DNA of 64,000 nucleotides from positions 1,510,501-1,574,500 of the forward strand of contig JAKZZE010000005.1 of NCBI GenBank assembly GCA_024220505.1. The letters run 5' to 3'. A model generated the notes under the pieces. It worked only from the letters and a program-made list of their open reading frames with translations. It was not told the DNA's origin and searched no databases. This document shows, one piece after another, positions 1 through 12,100 of the stretch. The stretch comes from Rhizopus arrhizus. Lineage: Eukaryota; Mucoromycota; Mucoromycetes; Mucorales; Rhizopodaceae. The translations under genes and the position numbers were made by a program. Numbering within the stretch: the stretch's first letter is position 1; the number at the start of each line of letters is the position of its first letter.

Positions 1-1236
1 GGCTGTCAAAGAAATCCGTTTCCCAGACTCAAGCTCTCTTTCTGCTCTTCATAAATCCATTAAAGAGGAAATGAAGGTTATGGAGATGCTCCATCATAGA
101 AATATTGTTCAATATTTCGGAATGGTAAAAGAGAAAGGCTATAAAAAGTATTTATTCACGCTAACCTGCATGTTTTGTATATAAATAGGAAGTACATCGA
201 GATCGTGTCTACATCTTTATGGAATACTGTGAAAATGGAAGTCTAGGCGCTTTGCTAGATCATGGAGGTCGAATTGAAGATGAGCTTTACGTAGTTGATT
301 ACGCATATCAATTATTAAGTGGCCTTGCTTACTTGCATGAAAACAACATTGTTCATAGAGATATTAAGCCTGACAGTAATGTATTTGTAGATGAAAACTT
401 GGTCAATTATTTAACCCATTCTTTTTTACTCTAGATATTTTGATTGATTATCAAGGTCAATTAAAATTTACTGACTTTGGTGCGGCAAAGATTTTAGCAA
501 AAGGACAAAAGACAATGGGACGTACTACTATGCATATGAATGTCAATAGTTTAGCGGGAACACCCATGTATATGGTAAATATTTTTTTGGTTAAAAGAAA
601 AGCTGTCATCTTTAATTTATCTTAATGTAGGCGCCTGAAGTGATTACAGGTAGTGATACAGGACGAAAAGGTTCAATGGATATTTGGTCTCTTGGTTGTT
701 GTATTGTTCAAATGGCCACAGGACGAAGACCTTGGAGCACATTAGAAAATGAATGGTCAGTCATGTATCATGTTGTTACCGGACACCCTCCTTTACCAGA
801 CGCATCACAACTTTCTACTGCAGGCATTGACTTTTTGAAAAAATGTTTTATTCGAGATCCTATGAAAAGACCTACAGCAGAGGAATTGTTGGATCACCCT
901 TGGATTAAAGATTATATCCAAAATTACACTGAAGACAATCATTTATATCCACATGAGCAAGAATATAATTCCAATCTTACAGATGGAAACTGGGTTTCTG
1001 AAATACCTGATCCATCTGTTGTAAGTCCAGAGGAAATTCCACCAATAGTACGATCTATCAATTCTATACATTCGCTAGATAGACCCATTGTGCGAAGTAT
1101 CCCCAATAGTTTAGCTCTGGATGGTATGGCAAATAGCTTAGAGAATGGACCTCAAGCTCAAGCTTATTTTCGTGATATTGCTGCTCAACATGCTACAGAT
1201 ATGCAGTGGAATACCGGTGCTTCAAACAATCCTTAA
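1..1236 (+). CDS. MAP kinase kinase kinase, SSK2/Wis4-like (C-terminal part)
   Basis: Serine/threonine kinase domain, open at the left window edge. Exons by frame and splice logic: <1-124, 189-375, 435-574, 631-1236. The joined frame begins AVKEIRF (ATP-binding lysine strand). It continues through HRDIKPDN (catalytic loop, completed only when the donor at 376 is used), DFGAAK (Mg-binding loop), AGTPMYMAPEV (activation segment/APE) and the SLGCC...MATGRRPW segment. A tail of about 100 residues, rich in Ser, Pro and Asn, follows the kinase core. The MEYCENGSLGALL and SLAGTPMYM segments fit the fungal HOG-pathway MAPKKKs, which phosphorylate a MAPKK in osmotic or stress signalling. The family call is confident; SSK2/Wis4 over STE11 or BCK1 is a resemblance from memory. 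Confidence 0.85.
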
Positions 1237-1309
1237 ATAATTTGCATTTTTCTTTTTTTTTTTTATTTCATTTTATTAGTTCTTCCATCTTTACATAATA
1301 TAGTACTCT

Positions 1310-1311
<2 letters not shown>

Positions 1312-1357
<46 letters not shown>
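1312..1357 (+). repeat. Poly-T homopolymer tract
   Basis: About 46 consecutive T between the kinase stop codon and the next gene. Shorter T tracts flank it. The length is prone to assembly error. The open frame at 1360-1590 just after it looks non-genic. Confidence 0.95.
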
Positions 1358-1680
1358 CATTGCTCTACATGACGTCTCAGAAAATGGCCTGGAAAAAACA
1401 TAGGACACGTTCGATCTTGCAAAATAATGAAACAAACTCCTTTAAATCTTTATTTACAGAAATAAAAATGCGTAAAGCATTTTCTTTTAAAAGAGGCGGT
1501 TGGCAAAGTGTCAGACTGAACAACTTTTACTATTACTTAAGGTTAAACCCCTCATTGTTGGAATGGTACTTTACCAATAAAATAAGTTGAACTTTACAGG
1601 GTTTCTTTTTTTTTGTATACAGATGCAAACACGATCCTACTCTTTTCTTTTTTTTTTTTTCTTCTTTTTTTTACAGTGTA

Positions 1681-2674
1681 ATGTCTAGATATTTACTTGG
1701 AGTATTAGCTTCGTTCTTTTTGTTTGCATCCTTTATACTTGGATTGTTCATCTTAATTGGTCAGCTATCTAACAAACCATTCATCAATATTATTAGCTTT
1801 GTTCATGCCAATAATCCTCAATACAATTTATCTTATCAGTTTGCATTATGGCAAGTACTTCATTATTATCAATTACATTAAACTAATGTGTACATTTTTT
1901 AGGACTTATTGTCAAGGAATACCTTACGGATCTGTACAAAGTTGCAGCAAAGCTGTCCCAGCTTATAATTGGGCCAGTACACCTGGATTTAATCAGATGT
2001 TACCAAACTATGCCTCCAGTAGCTTAATTAATCACTTGTTTACTGCCAACTTTATTCTGTATTTTATTGGTGCTGGTCTTAGCTTTTTATTATGGTTGGC
2101 TTCATTACCTTCCCTCTGTGCTGCAGGTCGACGAATGAAGCGTGGAAGAAGAGCATGTGCAGGTTTGATGGCACTCTTGACTGGTTTCACCTTTTTAGTT
2201 ATGCTAGCAGCTCTCATCTTGGGACTTGTGCTTGTCATTAGTTCTGTCAAAGCGATAGGTCAGACCTCAGATGCCTGGCAAGGACATGCTGGTATAGCCG
2301 TTTGGTTCACGATTGGATCTGTTGTGAGTCTTTTTTTGGCCTTTTTATGTTATACGATGCGAAGTTGTTTGAAGACACAAAACGTGCATCCTGCTAAGCG
2401 TAAATATCAACCTTTTGACTTGCCAGCACACCAACCTACGCATCAACAAAATACACCTCAAATGCCACACTCTTATGATCATCAACCATTGAATAATCAA
2501 TATCAGACCACAAATCAAACAAGTCATTATCCGATGGCAAATCCCATTCATACAGGTCAAGTTGATAGTAGTACAGAGCATTATCCAAGCAGTCTTTCTC
2601 AACAATACTCGCCAAATTTAAATATGCAGTACTTGTCTCCTATATATAACAGTGGAGCACCACAACGGACTTAA
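1681..2674 (+). CDS. SUR7/PalI-family four-TM membrane protein
   Basis: Predicted plasma-membrane protein of the SUR7/PalI (Pun1/RIM9) family, which acts in cortical domains or pH signalling. Exons 1681-1850 and 1903-2674, giving 313 aa. An N-terminal TM segment follows the start; further TM segments are encoded near 2040-2110, 2160-2250 and 2290-2350. The family hallmark LW-x-YC is rebuilt exactly at the splice junction (FALW|TYCQG). This only works if the intron 1851-1902 uses a GC donor (GCAAGT) with an AG acceptor; the nearby GT at 1855 would put the protein out of frame. The C-terminal tail of about 100 residues is rich in Gln, His, Pro and Tyr and probably cytosolic. The exact subfamily is not resolved. 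Confidence 0.75.
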
Positions 2675-2841
2675 TTTTTAATAAATAGATTTCTTACACA
2701 ATAAAATCCTTATTTTCATGTCATTTTTCCTTCCACAACTATAGAATTTAAATAGAATCAGTGACTTTTTTTCGCGTACTTGCAAAAATCGCGTTTTTTT
2801 TTTTTTTTTTTTTCTTTTTTCTTTTTTCTTTGCAGTTGTTT

Positions 2842-3741
2842 ATGTCTTCTAGAGAATCAACACCCTTGTCGAATTTAGAAGACATTCATGAAGACACTGT
2901 CTCAGATAAAACCCTGAAGGGTTTACTAAGGCGAGAAATTGAACTGCAGGATCAGATTGACGCTATCCAAGTTGAAATTACTCAGTTAGAGGAAAAACTG
3001 GGTACAAACAATTCAAACGATTTAGATGAACAAGGTAAAATAAAATAAATGATCAATGATCAGCTTTCTCTGATTATATAATAGATCTGGAGGAATTTGA
3101 AGCACCTGAATGGTGTATACCAATCAAAGCCAATGTCATGACTTATGATTGGGATGTAAGTTACATATTGCTAAATAAACAAACTAAAAAACACTAATAA
3201 ATATCAATAGTCGTTAGCGAAAGAAGTACAGTTTGATGTAATTGTAACTGATCCACCATGGCAACTAGCAACACATGCACCTACAAGAGGTGTTGCTATT
3301 GCATATCAACAACTGCCTGATATTTGTATAGAAGATATTCCTATACCCAAACTTCAAAAGAATGGCTTCCTCTTTATCTGGGTTATTAATAACAAGTATG
3401 CAAAGGCATTTGAATTAATGGAGAAATGGGGTTATACCTATGTAGATGATATTACATGGGTTAAACAAACAGTGAATCGACGTATGGCTAAAGGACATGG
3501 ATATTATCTTCAGCACGCCAAGGAAACTTGTTTGGTGGGCAAAAAAGGAGATGATCCACCCAATTGTCGACATTCCGTAGGATCTGATGTGATCTTTTCT
3601 GAAAGAAGAGGACAAAGTCAAAAGCCAGAAGAGTTGTATGAATTGATTGAGGAATTAGTGCCCAATGGTAAATACTTGGAAATATTTGGTAGAAAAAATA
3701 ATTTACGTGATTATTGGGTGACGATCGGTAATGAATTATAA
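2842..3741 (+). CDS. MT-A70 family adenine-N6 methyltransferase (MTA1-like)
   Basis: SAM-dependent adenine methyltransferase. Exons 2842-3034, 3085-3155 and 3211-3741, giving 264 aa. An acidic, coiled-coil-like N-terminus of about 60 residues (heptads in LLRREIELQDQIDAIQ) precedes the catalytic domain. DPPW, the signature active-site motif, lies at about residues 102-105. Later motifs are FLFIWVINNKYA, the GYYLQHAKETCLVGKKGD block and LEIFGRKNNLRDYW. The short length and the GYYLQHAKE block fit the MTA1/AMT1 clade, which forms DNA 6mA in ciliates and early-diverging fungi, better than the long METTL3 mRNA methylases. The start is the ATG after the T tract; an upstream in-frame extension is mostly poly-Phe and was rejected. 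Family certain; substrate (DNA or RNA) inferred. Confidence 0.85.
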
Positions 3742-3755
3742 GTTTATTAATAAAA

Positions 3756-3974
3756 TCATTTGGGATAAGTTGGTAAAGGAGGTTCAATCATGTTATTCAT
3801 TTTTATAACTTCCATATGTTCAGTACTATTTATTAATACAAAATCATTCCACACTTCATCACTATTACGTCTTTTTAGCAATAAATAATCTCTTTTTCTG
3901 CAAACAAGAATAAGAATGGATAGGATAGACATGAATAATAAAATGCATAAAGTGATTAATATTGTATTTTCCAT
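3756..3974 (-). CDS. Small single-pass membrane protein, hypothetical
   Basis: Intronless 72-aa frame convergent with the methyltransferase, with stop codons 14 nt apart. Residues 4-25 form one strongly hydrophobic helix (ILITLCILLFMSILSILILV). A basic stretch CRKRDYLLLKRR follows, suggesting a cytosolic C-terminus by the positive-inside rule. The tail ends PPLPTYPK, a proline-rich, PY-like peptide. No family recognised. The composition, a TM followed by a basic stop-transfer, and the neat fit between two genes make it plausible, but it could be chance. Confidence 0.45.
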   Translation of the reverse strand: MENTILITLCILLFMSILSILILVCRKRDYLLLKRRNSDEVWNDFVLINSTEHMEVIKMNNMIEPPLPTYPK

Positions 3975-4119
3975 TAGATTGGACGATGCTATTGTAAAGT
4001 TGAGAGAAAGAAATAGAAAAGACCCCTTTATACTTTGGTTATATCTATTCTATAAGATAACTCAGTCATATCATTCAACGGAAGGGTAAATGCGATATCA
4101 AATGTCTATTATTATCATG

Positions 4120-4875
4120 TTAGCTCTTGTTTAATTCACCATCGTTTATTACCTTTTCAGCATCTTCTAATGTTTCATTAATAATCTCAATTTCACCTCG
4201 AAGTTCTCTTTTCTTTTCAACCAATTGCTGTAGTAATAAATCATTCTCTGCTTTCAACTATTAAAATGATATTTAGTATAGCCCCACCTCCTTTTTCGTG
4301 ATCTCTCCTTACAGTATTGAATTCTTCTTGTAACCGTATCCTCTCCTTCTCTTTTGATTCATATATCATACTCCTAGCGATTTGCTCTGGTGTAGGAAGA
4401 ACCCTTTAAACAAGTGAATACACCTAGTTATTTGTTTATTCCTTATCTACCTTTTCTCTATTGGTGGCCTATCTTTTGCTTCTTTCATTAAATTGTCCAA
4501 ATGTTGCATTTTTTCATTTAATTGATATTTTTCTTTATTTCCTGCAGTTTGTTCTAGCAGACTATTAGCTATACTTAACAAAAGCTTTTTTATTGTTTGC
4601 TATTTACCCTTAGTTCTGTGTCTATAAAATCTTGCGCTTGAATATGAGCGTTTTCTAACTCTTCCATTCCTTCTTTAGGTAAAATAGGTCTAAAGGCTTC
4701 TTTTACTGACTTCAAACTATACACGTTTACAGCTTTATAAATGTATACAGACAATTCATTTGTGTTTTTACTTGAAAGCTTTTACTGTTAGCTTAACCCA
4801 TTTATCAGTCACTTCATCAAACTTTTCATTTGTTGATTTATCTTTTTTTGCTATAGGTGTAGATTCTTGTGACAT
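4120..4875 (-). CDS. PMF1/Nnf1-like kinetochore coiled-coil protein
   Basis: Five short exons assembled by hand, in transcript order: 4875-4772, 4716-4608, 4584-4451, 4403-4313, 4257-4120; about 191 aa. The layout parallels PMF1/Nnf1, a subunit of the Mis12/MIND complex linking centromeric chromatin to outer kinetochore: an N-terminal helix (VTDKWVKLTVKAF), a helical middle with EELENAHIQAQDFI, a DRPP linker, then VLPTPEQIARSM and a long coiled coil with KAENDLLLQQLVEKKREL. Length also matches (about 200 aa). The junction between exons 2 and 3 is odd: the only in-frame solution is a 23-nt intron (4585-4607). An alternative 66-nt intron with a good acceptor is out of frame by one base. The family call is by pattern only. 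Confidence 0.45.
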
Positions 4876-4940
4876 TTTGTATCAAAAAAAAAGCATATAA
4901 TTTATTATACAACGAAAAAAAATATACGTTGTGTGACGGT

Positions 4941-5212
4941 TTAAAGGTAAACACCAGCAGCATTGGAAGCAAAAATAGCTCCAAAACCTAGAAAAGCAGA
5001 AGCTATAATGGCAATTTGAAGTTGGTGAACAACAGATGTCTTTTTTTCTTGACTTTAGAAACAAATTAAGTTTAGTATAGCACTATATTCCTATATGAGT
5101 ATGCTTACATAGCAAAAGAGCCAGCAGCAAATAGTCCAATAGATAAAGTGATATATGCTGCTAAAAAGTATAAAGAACGCGGTATAGGTGATGTAATAGG
5201 TGTTCCTGACAT
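4941..5212 (-). CDS. Small two-TM membrane protein, hypothetical
   Basis: Exons 5212-5109 and 5052-4941 encode 71 aa beginning MSGTPITSPIPRSLY. There are two hydrophobic helices: about residues 14-34 (FLAAYITLSIGLFAAGSFA) and 47-70 (LQIAIIASAFLGFGAIFASN), joined by a short charged loop QEKKTSVVH. The size and hairpin form suggest a small organelle-membrane subunit such as a mitochondrial or ER accessory protein, but no family is recognised. It lies head-to-tail with MIM1 on the same strand. Clean GT-AG splicing joins the two hydrophobic halves in frame, which supports a real gene. Confidence 0.6.
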
Positions 5213-5488
5213 CCACTCGTCCTTATTTTGTATATTAGTTCATTACTCTATGTTCATCACAACTTAGACTTACAACAATCGTCATTTTGCTCTTTTTTAT
5301 TATTGGAAAAAAAGAAAGAATTCCTTACATCGGAGATGATTATTTACCCTTTTATAACTGTTAAAAGCGTGTATAAGAATCAATTAAGTTTGATTTATTA
5401 TAAAAAGAAAAGAAATATGTGGGGCTTTATATATTGTGTGTGTACATGCCACAGTGCATAACAAAAGAAAGTCTATCATTTTATATTT

Positions 5489-5806
5489 TTAATCCAATTT
5501 TAGCAAATCTTTTTGTTGCTGTTCCTCTCTTTTAATAGCTGCGTTCACTGTCTTTCTATATTCGACAGTTGCACTGGGTGGTACTCTATTATTTAAACCG
5601 AGTTGAGGAAAAGAACGTCCAAACCAACCATACTTGAAAATGAGTTCATTAGCCAAGATTTCACCAAAGCCAAGCATAACACCATTAAAAAAAGGCAAAA
5701 TAAGATTAATAGCTGTTGACTTTAATAACCAAAGAAGTGTTGGGTGACTGTACCAAGGTTCACGTCGAATAAGTGCATTGTTTTCTTTGTTGTTATATTC
5801 TGACAT
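5489..5806 (-). CDS. MIM1: Mitochondrial import protein MIM1 (TOM13)
   Basis: Intronless, 105 aa. The core LILPFFNGVMLGFGEILANE (about residues 35-54) is the hallmark TM segment of Mim1/Tom13, the fungal outer-membrane protein that forms the MIM complex and inserts alpha-helical outer-membrane proteins, helping TOM assembly. A GW-aromatic segment follows (KYGWFGRSFPQLG). The N-terminus is polar and cytosolic-like and the C-terminus is a charged helix (REEQQQKDLLKLD). Length is typical (about 100-115 aa). The start is the ATG at 5806. Confidence 0.85.
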   Translation of the reverse strand: MSEYNNKENNALIRREPWYSHPTLLWLLKSTAINLILPFFNGVMLGFGEILANELIFKYGWFGRSFPQLGLNNRVPPSATVEYRKTVNAAIKREEQQQKDLLKLD

Positions 5807-7314
5807 GTCTTGAAATAAAATATTAAAAAAGAAAAAGAAAAACGAAATGGAGGTACTCTAACAAAATTGAACCTCCACTAGACTTTGGCATGGTCCGATC
5901 CACTTGTTTTAAAGAAACCGGTAGAGTGTGAATTATTTCAAAAAGCTTTTAGAATATTAAAAAATGATGATTAACAATATAAAATTAGTTAAAGAATATG
6001 CCAAGTACGTGATTTAACATCAAGCGACATTTGCCCAAGTCAAAGATCATGAAAATACGAAAAAGAAAGTATTAGAAACAGAGAGTGTCTCTTATTTTTT
6101 CGCATACTCCACTATTCTTCTCTACTTCAACGAAAAGACGTAAGACTTCATTGATTATTTCTAATAAAGAATGATACAATCAGACAATACTTTAGCAAGA
6201 CCATCTGATATACAGTCCTTCATTTTGGCTATCAGATTTTCGTGGCCATAAATAATAGCTTTTTTTTTATATCCTATCTTTTGCAATTAGCACCTTAACA
6301 TTCATTAGACTATTCATTCACCTTGTTTGATTCAGCATAACCAATTTTATTCCAAATCATATTGAAAGTGATGTTAATTAGTCAAAATTCATAAACAGGC
6401 AGCTTGCTATATCTACTTGCGAGAGCGAACATAATATAACACCCGTGCCTTTTCTGGTACAAACTGACATTGCTGTGTACTAGATTTTGGTGTAAAACAT
6501 CTAAAGTATATTTTATATCCATGTAGATTTTACATTTTTTTTTCTAATCTTCTTTGATATCTACTTTTTTTATCATTCAAAATATTATCTGGTAATGCCA
6601 GTTCAAGGTGTTAATCTGGTATGACCATTTTAGGCTGGAGACATACGACAAATTTATCAGGACTGTATATTCTTCTGACTTTGTAGTTCATCTCAATTTT
6701 TTCTATGGCAACTGTAAGAGACTTTCTCCAATGTTATAAAAGAAGAGATAAATAGCTTTTTTGAAGAATATGTGTCTCATCTGAGATACTTGAACCCTGG
6801 CATGTGAAGCAAAGGAACAATTTAGGCCAAGGACGAACTGCTACTCTTTTTCTTTTGAAAATATCATCAGAATGATGCACGATAAAATTAAACTTGTCTG
6901 TTTATAGAAAACAACTTCAAAGAAGGGCGCTTGAAACTAATGACCACTGCAGAGGCTGAGAACAACCCTAAAGATAGAAAGGACAGCAGCTGTATCCAAC
7001 ATTTGCTTCAGACTCTTCTACATGATAACGAGTCAAAGCTCATCAAGGAAACAAATTTGTGTAGTAGATACATTCTACCAACTTTGCAATCTTTTTTTTT
7101 ATTATTTTTTTTTATTCGTAACAAGACAAGGCTTTTCATTTAAGGAAAATATCCATTTGGTTCATTGACTTGACCATAAAGCTTATATAATGGCCAACTA
7201 TAGTATCCCTGTGAGTTCCATCTACCTTTGAGCAAAGCCTTAAAAGAAGTGAGAGTGGTAACATATAAAGTGACATTTATTTGTTAACAAAATATTTAAA
7301 GATGCAAACAAGGT
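5807..7314. other. Gene-poor region between MIM1 and the P450
   Basis: No convincing gene on either strand. It contains short AT-rich frames with frequent stops. A minus-strand snippet around 6600-6700 (MNYKVRRIYSPDKFVVCLQP) and a plus-strand snippet around 6930-7060 look coding-like and may be remnants of an old element, but neither can be assigned. The part nearest 7314 is presumably the 3' UTR of the P450 gene. Confidence 0.6.
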
Positions 7315-9158
7315 TTAAACCTTGCGAGGAATAATACGATATTTGCAAGGCAAAGGCTTACACATGATACCTTCCTCAACACAGCCATCCAGATCAAGTT
7401 TCACATGTTGACCTTGTGAATCAAGTTCTGTTTCGATCGTAAACTTTGAAAAGAAACGAACAAAGAAATTGAACACTTCTTTTTCAGCCTGTGTACATCA
7501 AAACAACCTTTAGTTTTCTTTGCTCATTATTTTCTTATTCGTTTACCAAATGAATCCCAGGACATATTCTTCTTCCCCAACCAAATCCAAAGTGATCTCT
7601 ATCTTCGATTTTTGTATTGGCTGCAGCTCCCATTCTGTTTGTATTGTTCAAGAATCTCTCTGGTATAAATTCATCTGGGTCTTTATAAAAGTCTGGATTC
7701 TTGTGCATCGCAGCCATACTGCTGATCAAAATAGTGCCCTTGGGGATAAGATAGCCGCTGACTGTTACATCCTCGGAAGCCATATGGACAACACCAAAGT
7801 TTGTCGCTGGACGAAATCGCATGACTTCTTTTTGAACACAGACAGAATACGGAAGGTCATCACGATCTTGGTTGAAGCGTGGTATGGCTCCTGGGCTATG
7901 TTTTGATTTCCATTCATCAAGTTCTCTTGTCAACTTGGTCTGAACCTTTGGCATTTGAGAAAGGATGGCAAAGGTCCAATAAAGGGTAGTGGCCACTGTA
8001 TCTGCGCCGGCAATGACCAGGTCACCTAATTGAAATAGAACAGTGTTAGGTTCATAGAAAATGAGGTTTCTATTTTGCATACTTGTGAAAACAAGAACAT
8101 CATCATCATCAATAAGGCCATCCTCTTTCATTTGGTACAAATCTTTCACCAGCGAATGCTGCTCTTTCTCTAAAGCGTTCTTGATGAGCTTCGTGAAAAG
8201 ATTATCACGATTAATATTGATAGAATCACGCATCTTGTTTTCTATGCCGGTCAATTTATCTGTCCAAGTCAACATGGGAAGAAAAGAGCCAATGTCACCC
8301 GCAGGACCAGCGAAGATCATGACATCATTAATGGCCCTGTGCATTGTTTTGAAGTCTGGAGTATCAATCGACTCAAATCGAGTGCCTAAGACCAAGGTAA
8401 GGACAACATTCAGAGATGTCAATTGGAGCTCTTTGAATGGGTCTAGTGCCTCTCCCGATTCAGAGTACTTGGAAAATCGATCGATCAATTGCTCAACTTC
8501 AGCTTCTAAAACATCACTGAATTTATCTACAGATCCTGGGCTTAGGATGGTAGTAGCTATTTGTTATCATCAAAAGAAAGGGATGAAGTAGTCTGCTGCT
8601 TGTGTGTTCTACTGTCTTACCTGCTTTTCTCTTGTTTTTCCATAAATGGTTGGTTTGAGCCAAGACGAGACCTCTAACTAAGGTCTGTATAAATTCTTTA
8701 CTGGAAAGTGTAATGTCTTTTTACCTATTGTTTTTACTGTAGATCTCGATTAAAAATCGATGATAAGGTCTGGAAGAGGTACTACTGCCTGCCTTGACAA
8801 AGATCTCATGGGCCAAAAGAGGATCACTGATCATGAACCATAATTGATTTCCCATGCGTAGCTTATAAATAGGACCTGTCTCTTTATGCCACTGTGTGAT
8901 TTGTTTTGATGGGGACTTTCCCAATCCAAGCATATGGCCTGTAGATGAAATACATCATTGAGTGATAAAAGAAGAAGAATAGTTTGTGTTTTATTTACCA
9001 AAGATAGGCCAATTAATCGCGTTATGTGGAAAGGGTACTTCGATCATCCCCTTCTTTTCGTCTGATCTTTCTCTTTTCGATAAATAAATAATAGAAAGTA
9101 GGGCAGCACTGGCAGGTATTATGATGAAAGCATTTTCCTTCAACTTGTTGATGTCCAT
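7315..9158 (-). CDS. Cytochrome P450 monooxygenase
   Basis: Haem-thiolate monooxygenase, probably ER-anchored. Six exons, in transcript order: 9158-8999, 8938-8725, 8673-8621, 8556-8083, 8025-7547, 7488-7315; 517 aa, typical for the family. An N-terminal hydrophobic anchor (AFIIIPASAALLSIIY) is followed by the basic/proline hinge and NWPIFGHMLGLG. The I-helix oxygen-binding motif AGADTVATT is near residue 310, the K-helix pattern is present as KEVMRFRP, and PDEFIPERF precedes the haem loop FGWGRRICPG with the cysteine ligand. The intron 8026-8082 is a multiple of three and could be read through, but removing it restores the usual spacing before the I helix. Substrate unknown. No neighbour suggests a metabolic cluster. 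Confidence 0.93.
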
Positions 9159-12100
9159 CCTTTGGTAGAAAAAAAAAAAAAAAAAGGTTAGTGTAAGGAA
9201 GATTAAAGCAAGGTCTACAAAAAACTATTTATATCGTTTTAAAATAAAAAAAAAGTGGGCTAGTAAACATTACACAACTCGCGATAAAAGGATCATGTTA
9301 CTGTTCAACATGGTTACTGTGCTCTGTAATACAGCTACTAAGAAAAAAAAAAATGCAGCTTGCGTTTATAGCAAGCAAAGCATATGCTAAAATCATTTTT
9401 TTTTTTCAATGGTTTACTCCTTTTATCAAACAAAATAAGAAGCTTGGGTTAAAAGTATCAAAATCGTTTCCACAAACTCCTTTCTAATTGTAATTTGTGA
9501 GATAAAGGATATAGTTTTAAAATAGTAAAAGATGGGAATCAGTAAACAATCAAAGGTAGTAAATACAGTGCTGCCTGTGTCAAATTGCAGGTCTTTTGAA
9601 ATAAATGGCAAATTTTAAAATTCCAGTTTGTCCAGCCAAATGCCATGTTGATGAAAAGAGAATAAAGGTTGTGGTATATCTTATTCCATGGTATTGAAGG
9701 GTATTTGATTATTTTTAAAAAAGACAACTTGAAATTATGCATTCAAAAGAAAAAATGTCAAACATTTTGCTTGAAAAGGATAAAGAGTTTAAGTTACTAT
9801 CAATTTTTAGTCTATTACAATTTCGAATAAAAAAAAAAAAAGCGCGATTCAAAGAGCATATATCACATATTCTGTCCTTTTCTCGTCAATATCGGTATTG
9901 GTTACCGTTTCACAAACAAGTATTTATTGAGCACTTTGTCACAAAGTCTTGAATAAATAGTTTTTGTAATGGCTTCGTATTTAACATTAGTTTTGTTTTT
10001 ATTATTCTAACACAAGCTGTTATTAATCACTTGTATACGTATTCTTCTCGGTCAATTTACTAGCAGTGTTTACCACAGCGGTTTTCAAGTCAATTAAGGA
10101 TGATGTGTTGGCAGCAAATTGCTTTGGTTCAGAAGGAGTGGTTGGACACTTTAATGCACAATTTGTTTGTTTTTTTTTTTAAAAAAAAATCTTTTGCGGC
10201 TTTGATTTCAGCAAAAGTTTCGAGAAATACATGAGACTTTCTTTATTTATGGACTTTAAAACAATACGCTTACCAACGAATCTCACGACAAAAAAAGAAG
10301 GATGATTAATCCTTTTAGTGTGCGTATTCAAGACATGTCATACTTGAGGGATACTGTCCTATATCTTGTTTGTATCAGTATTTTGTTTCTTTTTCAATTG
10401 AATTAGACTTTACACCACCAGAAAATTCTATGATCACAGATGTCAACTTGCTGTTTTCAGGACAGAAAGCAACTCCGTCCCACTTGATTTATATATCGAG
10501 CTAATTCTCCTTTCGAGTTTGTTTCAACTATGCTTATTATGATGATGATGATCTTTTAGCCTCTATATTATCTACCATCCAAGCTGTAAGAGATCATTAT
10601 GAATTTTTTTTTAAAAAAAAAAAAAACATTCAATATGTCAATTGTGGTAAGCACGGCGGTTGATCTTTCTAGACGCTTTTGTGGGAGCGGGTTTCTTGGT
10701 ATTTGCATGACATATAAACCATACAGAAACAAATAAGACATACAAAGTATAATGTAATTAAAAGGTCTTGCAAATGCTCAGTCATATTTTCAACAAACAC
10801 AAGATCCCAGTGTAAATAAAGATTCCATTTTTCAATCATGTTTTCACGTACTAGATTTGTTAGAGGTCTTGGTGGTGGAGGGCAATTGGATATTTTGTTT
10901 GATAACTTCTGGCAAGGAGGAGATATTGAATAAGTTGGTTTAATTTGCCTCTATTTCTCTAGATGATCAAATTTCAAGAGTTCATATGTTGAGCATTGTA
11001 TTCAAATCTAATACTTGAAATTCATGGGTATTAGTAATAAAATCAAATAAATACTACCTTTTACTGATCAGTTTACAAGTATTTTTGTTTAGATTTGTTG
11101 GTTATTTGATAAATGATAAATTATAAGCTTTACAACTTTTGTTTTGGTATAATCCTTGTTACTGAATATTCTGAGTGGTCGATTTTCTCGATTACTTTAT
11201 AAAATATTGGATACTTGGAGTTGTAGTAAAATAGAAAGAGAAACGCAACTTATAAGAAACCTTTTTTTTTTACGTATATTTTGTAGTATAAAATAAAATT
11301 TTGACACACAAACTTTGTGAAAATTCTATAAATGCACATGTATTGTTGTTTAATTCCCAAGTCGTTTCAATTTGTTGATTGCTAACGTCTCGTTATAATA
11401 GCACAGTACTTTTCCTCAGTAGTCTTTATTATTTTTTCCCCTAAAAATGTATTGTTCACATTTTGTGATATTGGTGTGTGTAGTTGATTCAAAATAAAAT
11501 AGGAAACTTGATGAGTCTCTTGAACTTCTTTATTGAATACGATCTACAACTTGTTTTTTTTTTATAAAATCGATAATTGTAAAACCAGAGTTATTTTCGT
11601 GTAATAATGAGTCTATAACACATAATATTATATAGACAAAGTTGAAAGTTATACAATATGAATCTCACAAGAATTGAATACAAACTATAGTTTATAGCTA
11701 TTTCAAACAATTTCTCTTTACTCAATTTATCACTGGCACTGTATACTATTTTCAGGAATAAATGTCACATTTAATTGTATGCATTGAACTGTTTAGCTGA
11801 GCATGTAATAAAATAGTACAACCATATGATTCAACACCTGATACTTGTACTAGGAATAAGGTTTAAGTTTAACTTTTGATCTTCCCTTTTACTTGCTTTA
11901 GACAATTTAAGAATTTCTCCTTTTAAAAATTGAACAAATCGAATATAAATGAATAATGTATCTATTTCAATAGAATCTATTGATTTCACTGTGCTGAAAT
12001 TTGAATGGAGCGCAACCATTCGAGTTTTTTTTTTTTCAAAATGTCATGCAAAAGCCTTGATGTTATAGTTTGATTGGTATCCAAAAGATTGTTGAGTAAA

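Noticed and set aside
1360..1590. 76-codon frame after the poly-T tract
   Set aside because: No recognisable feature, ends in low-complexity aromatic residues, and lies between well-defined genes.
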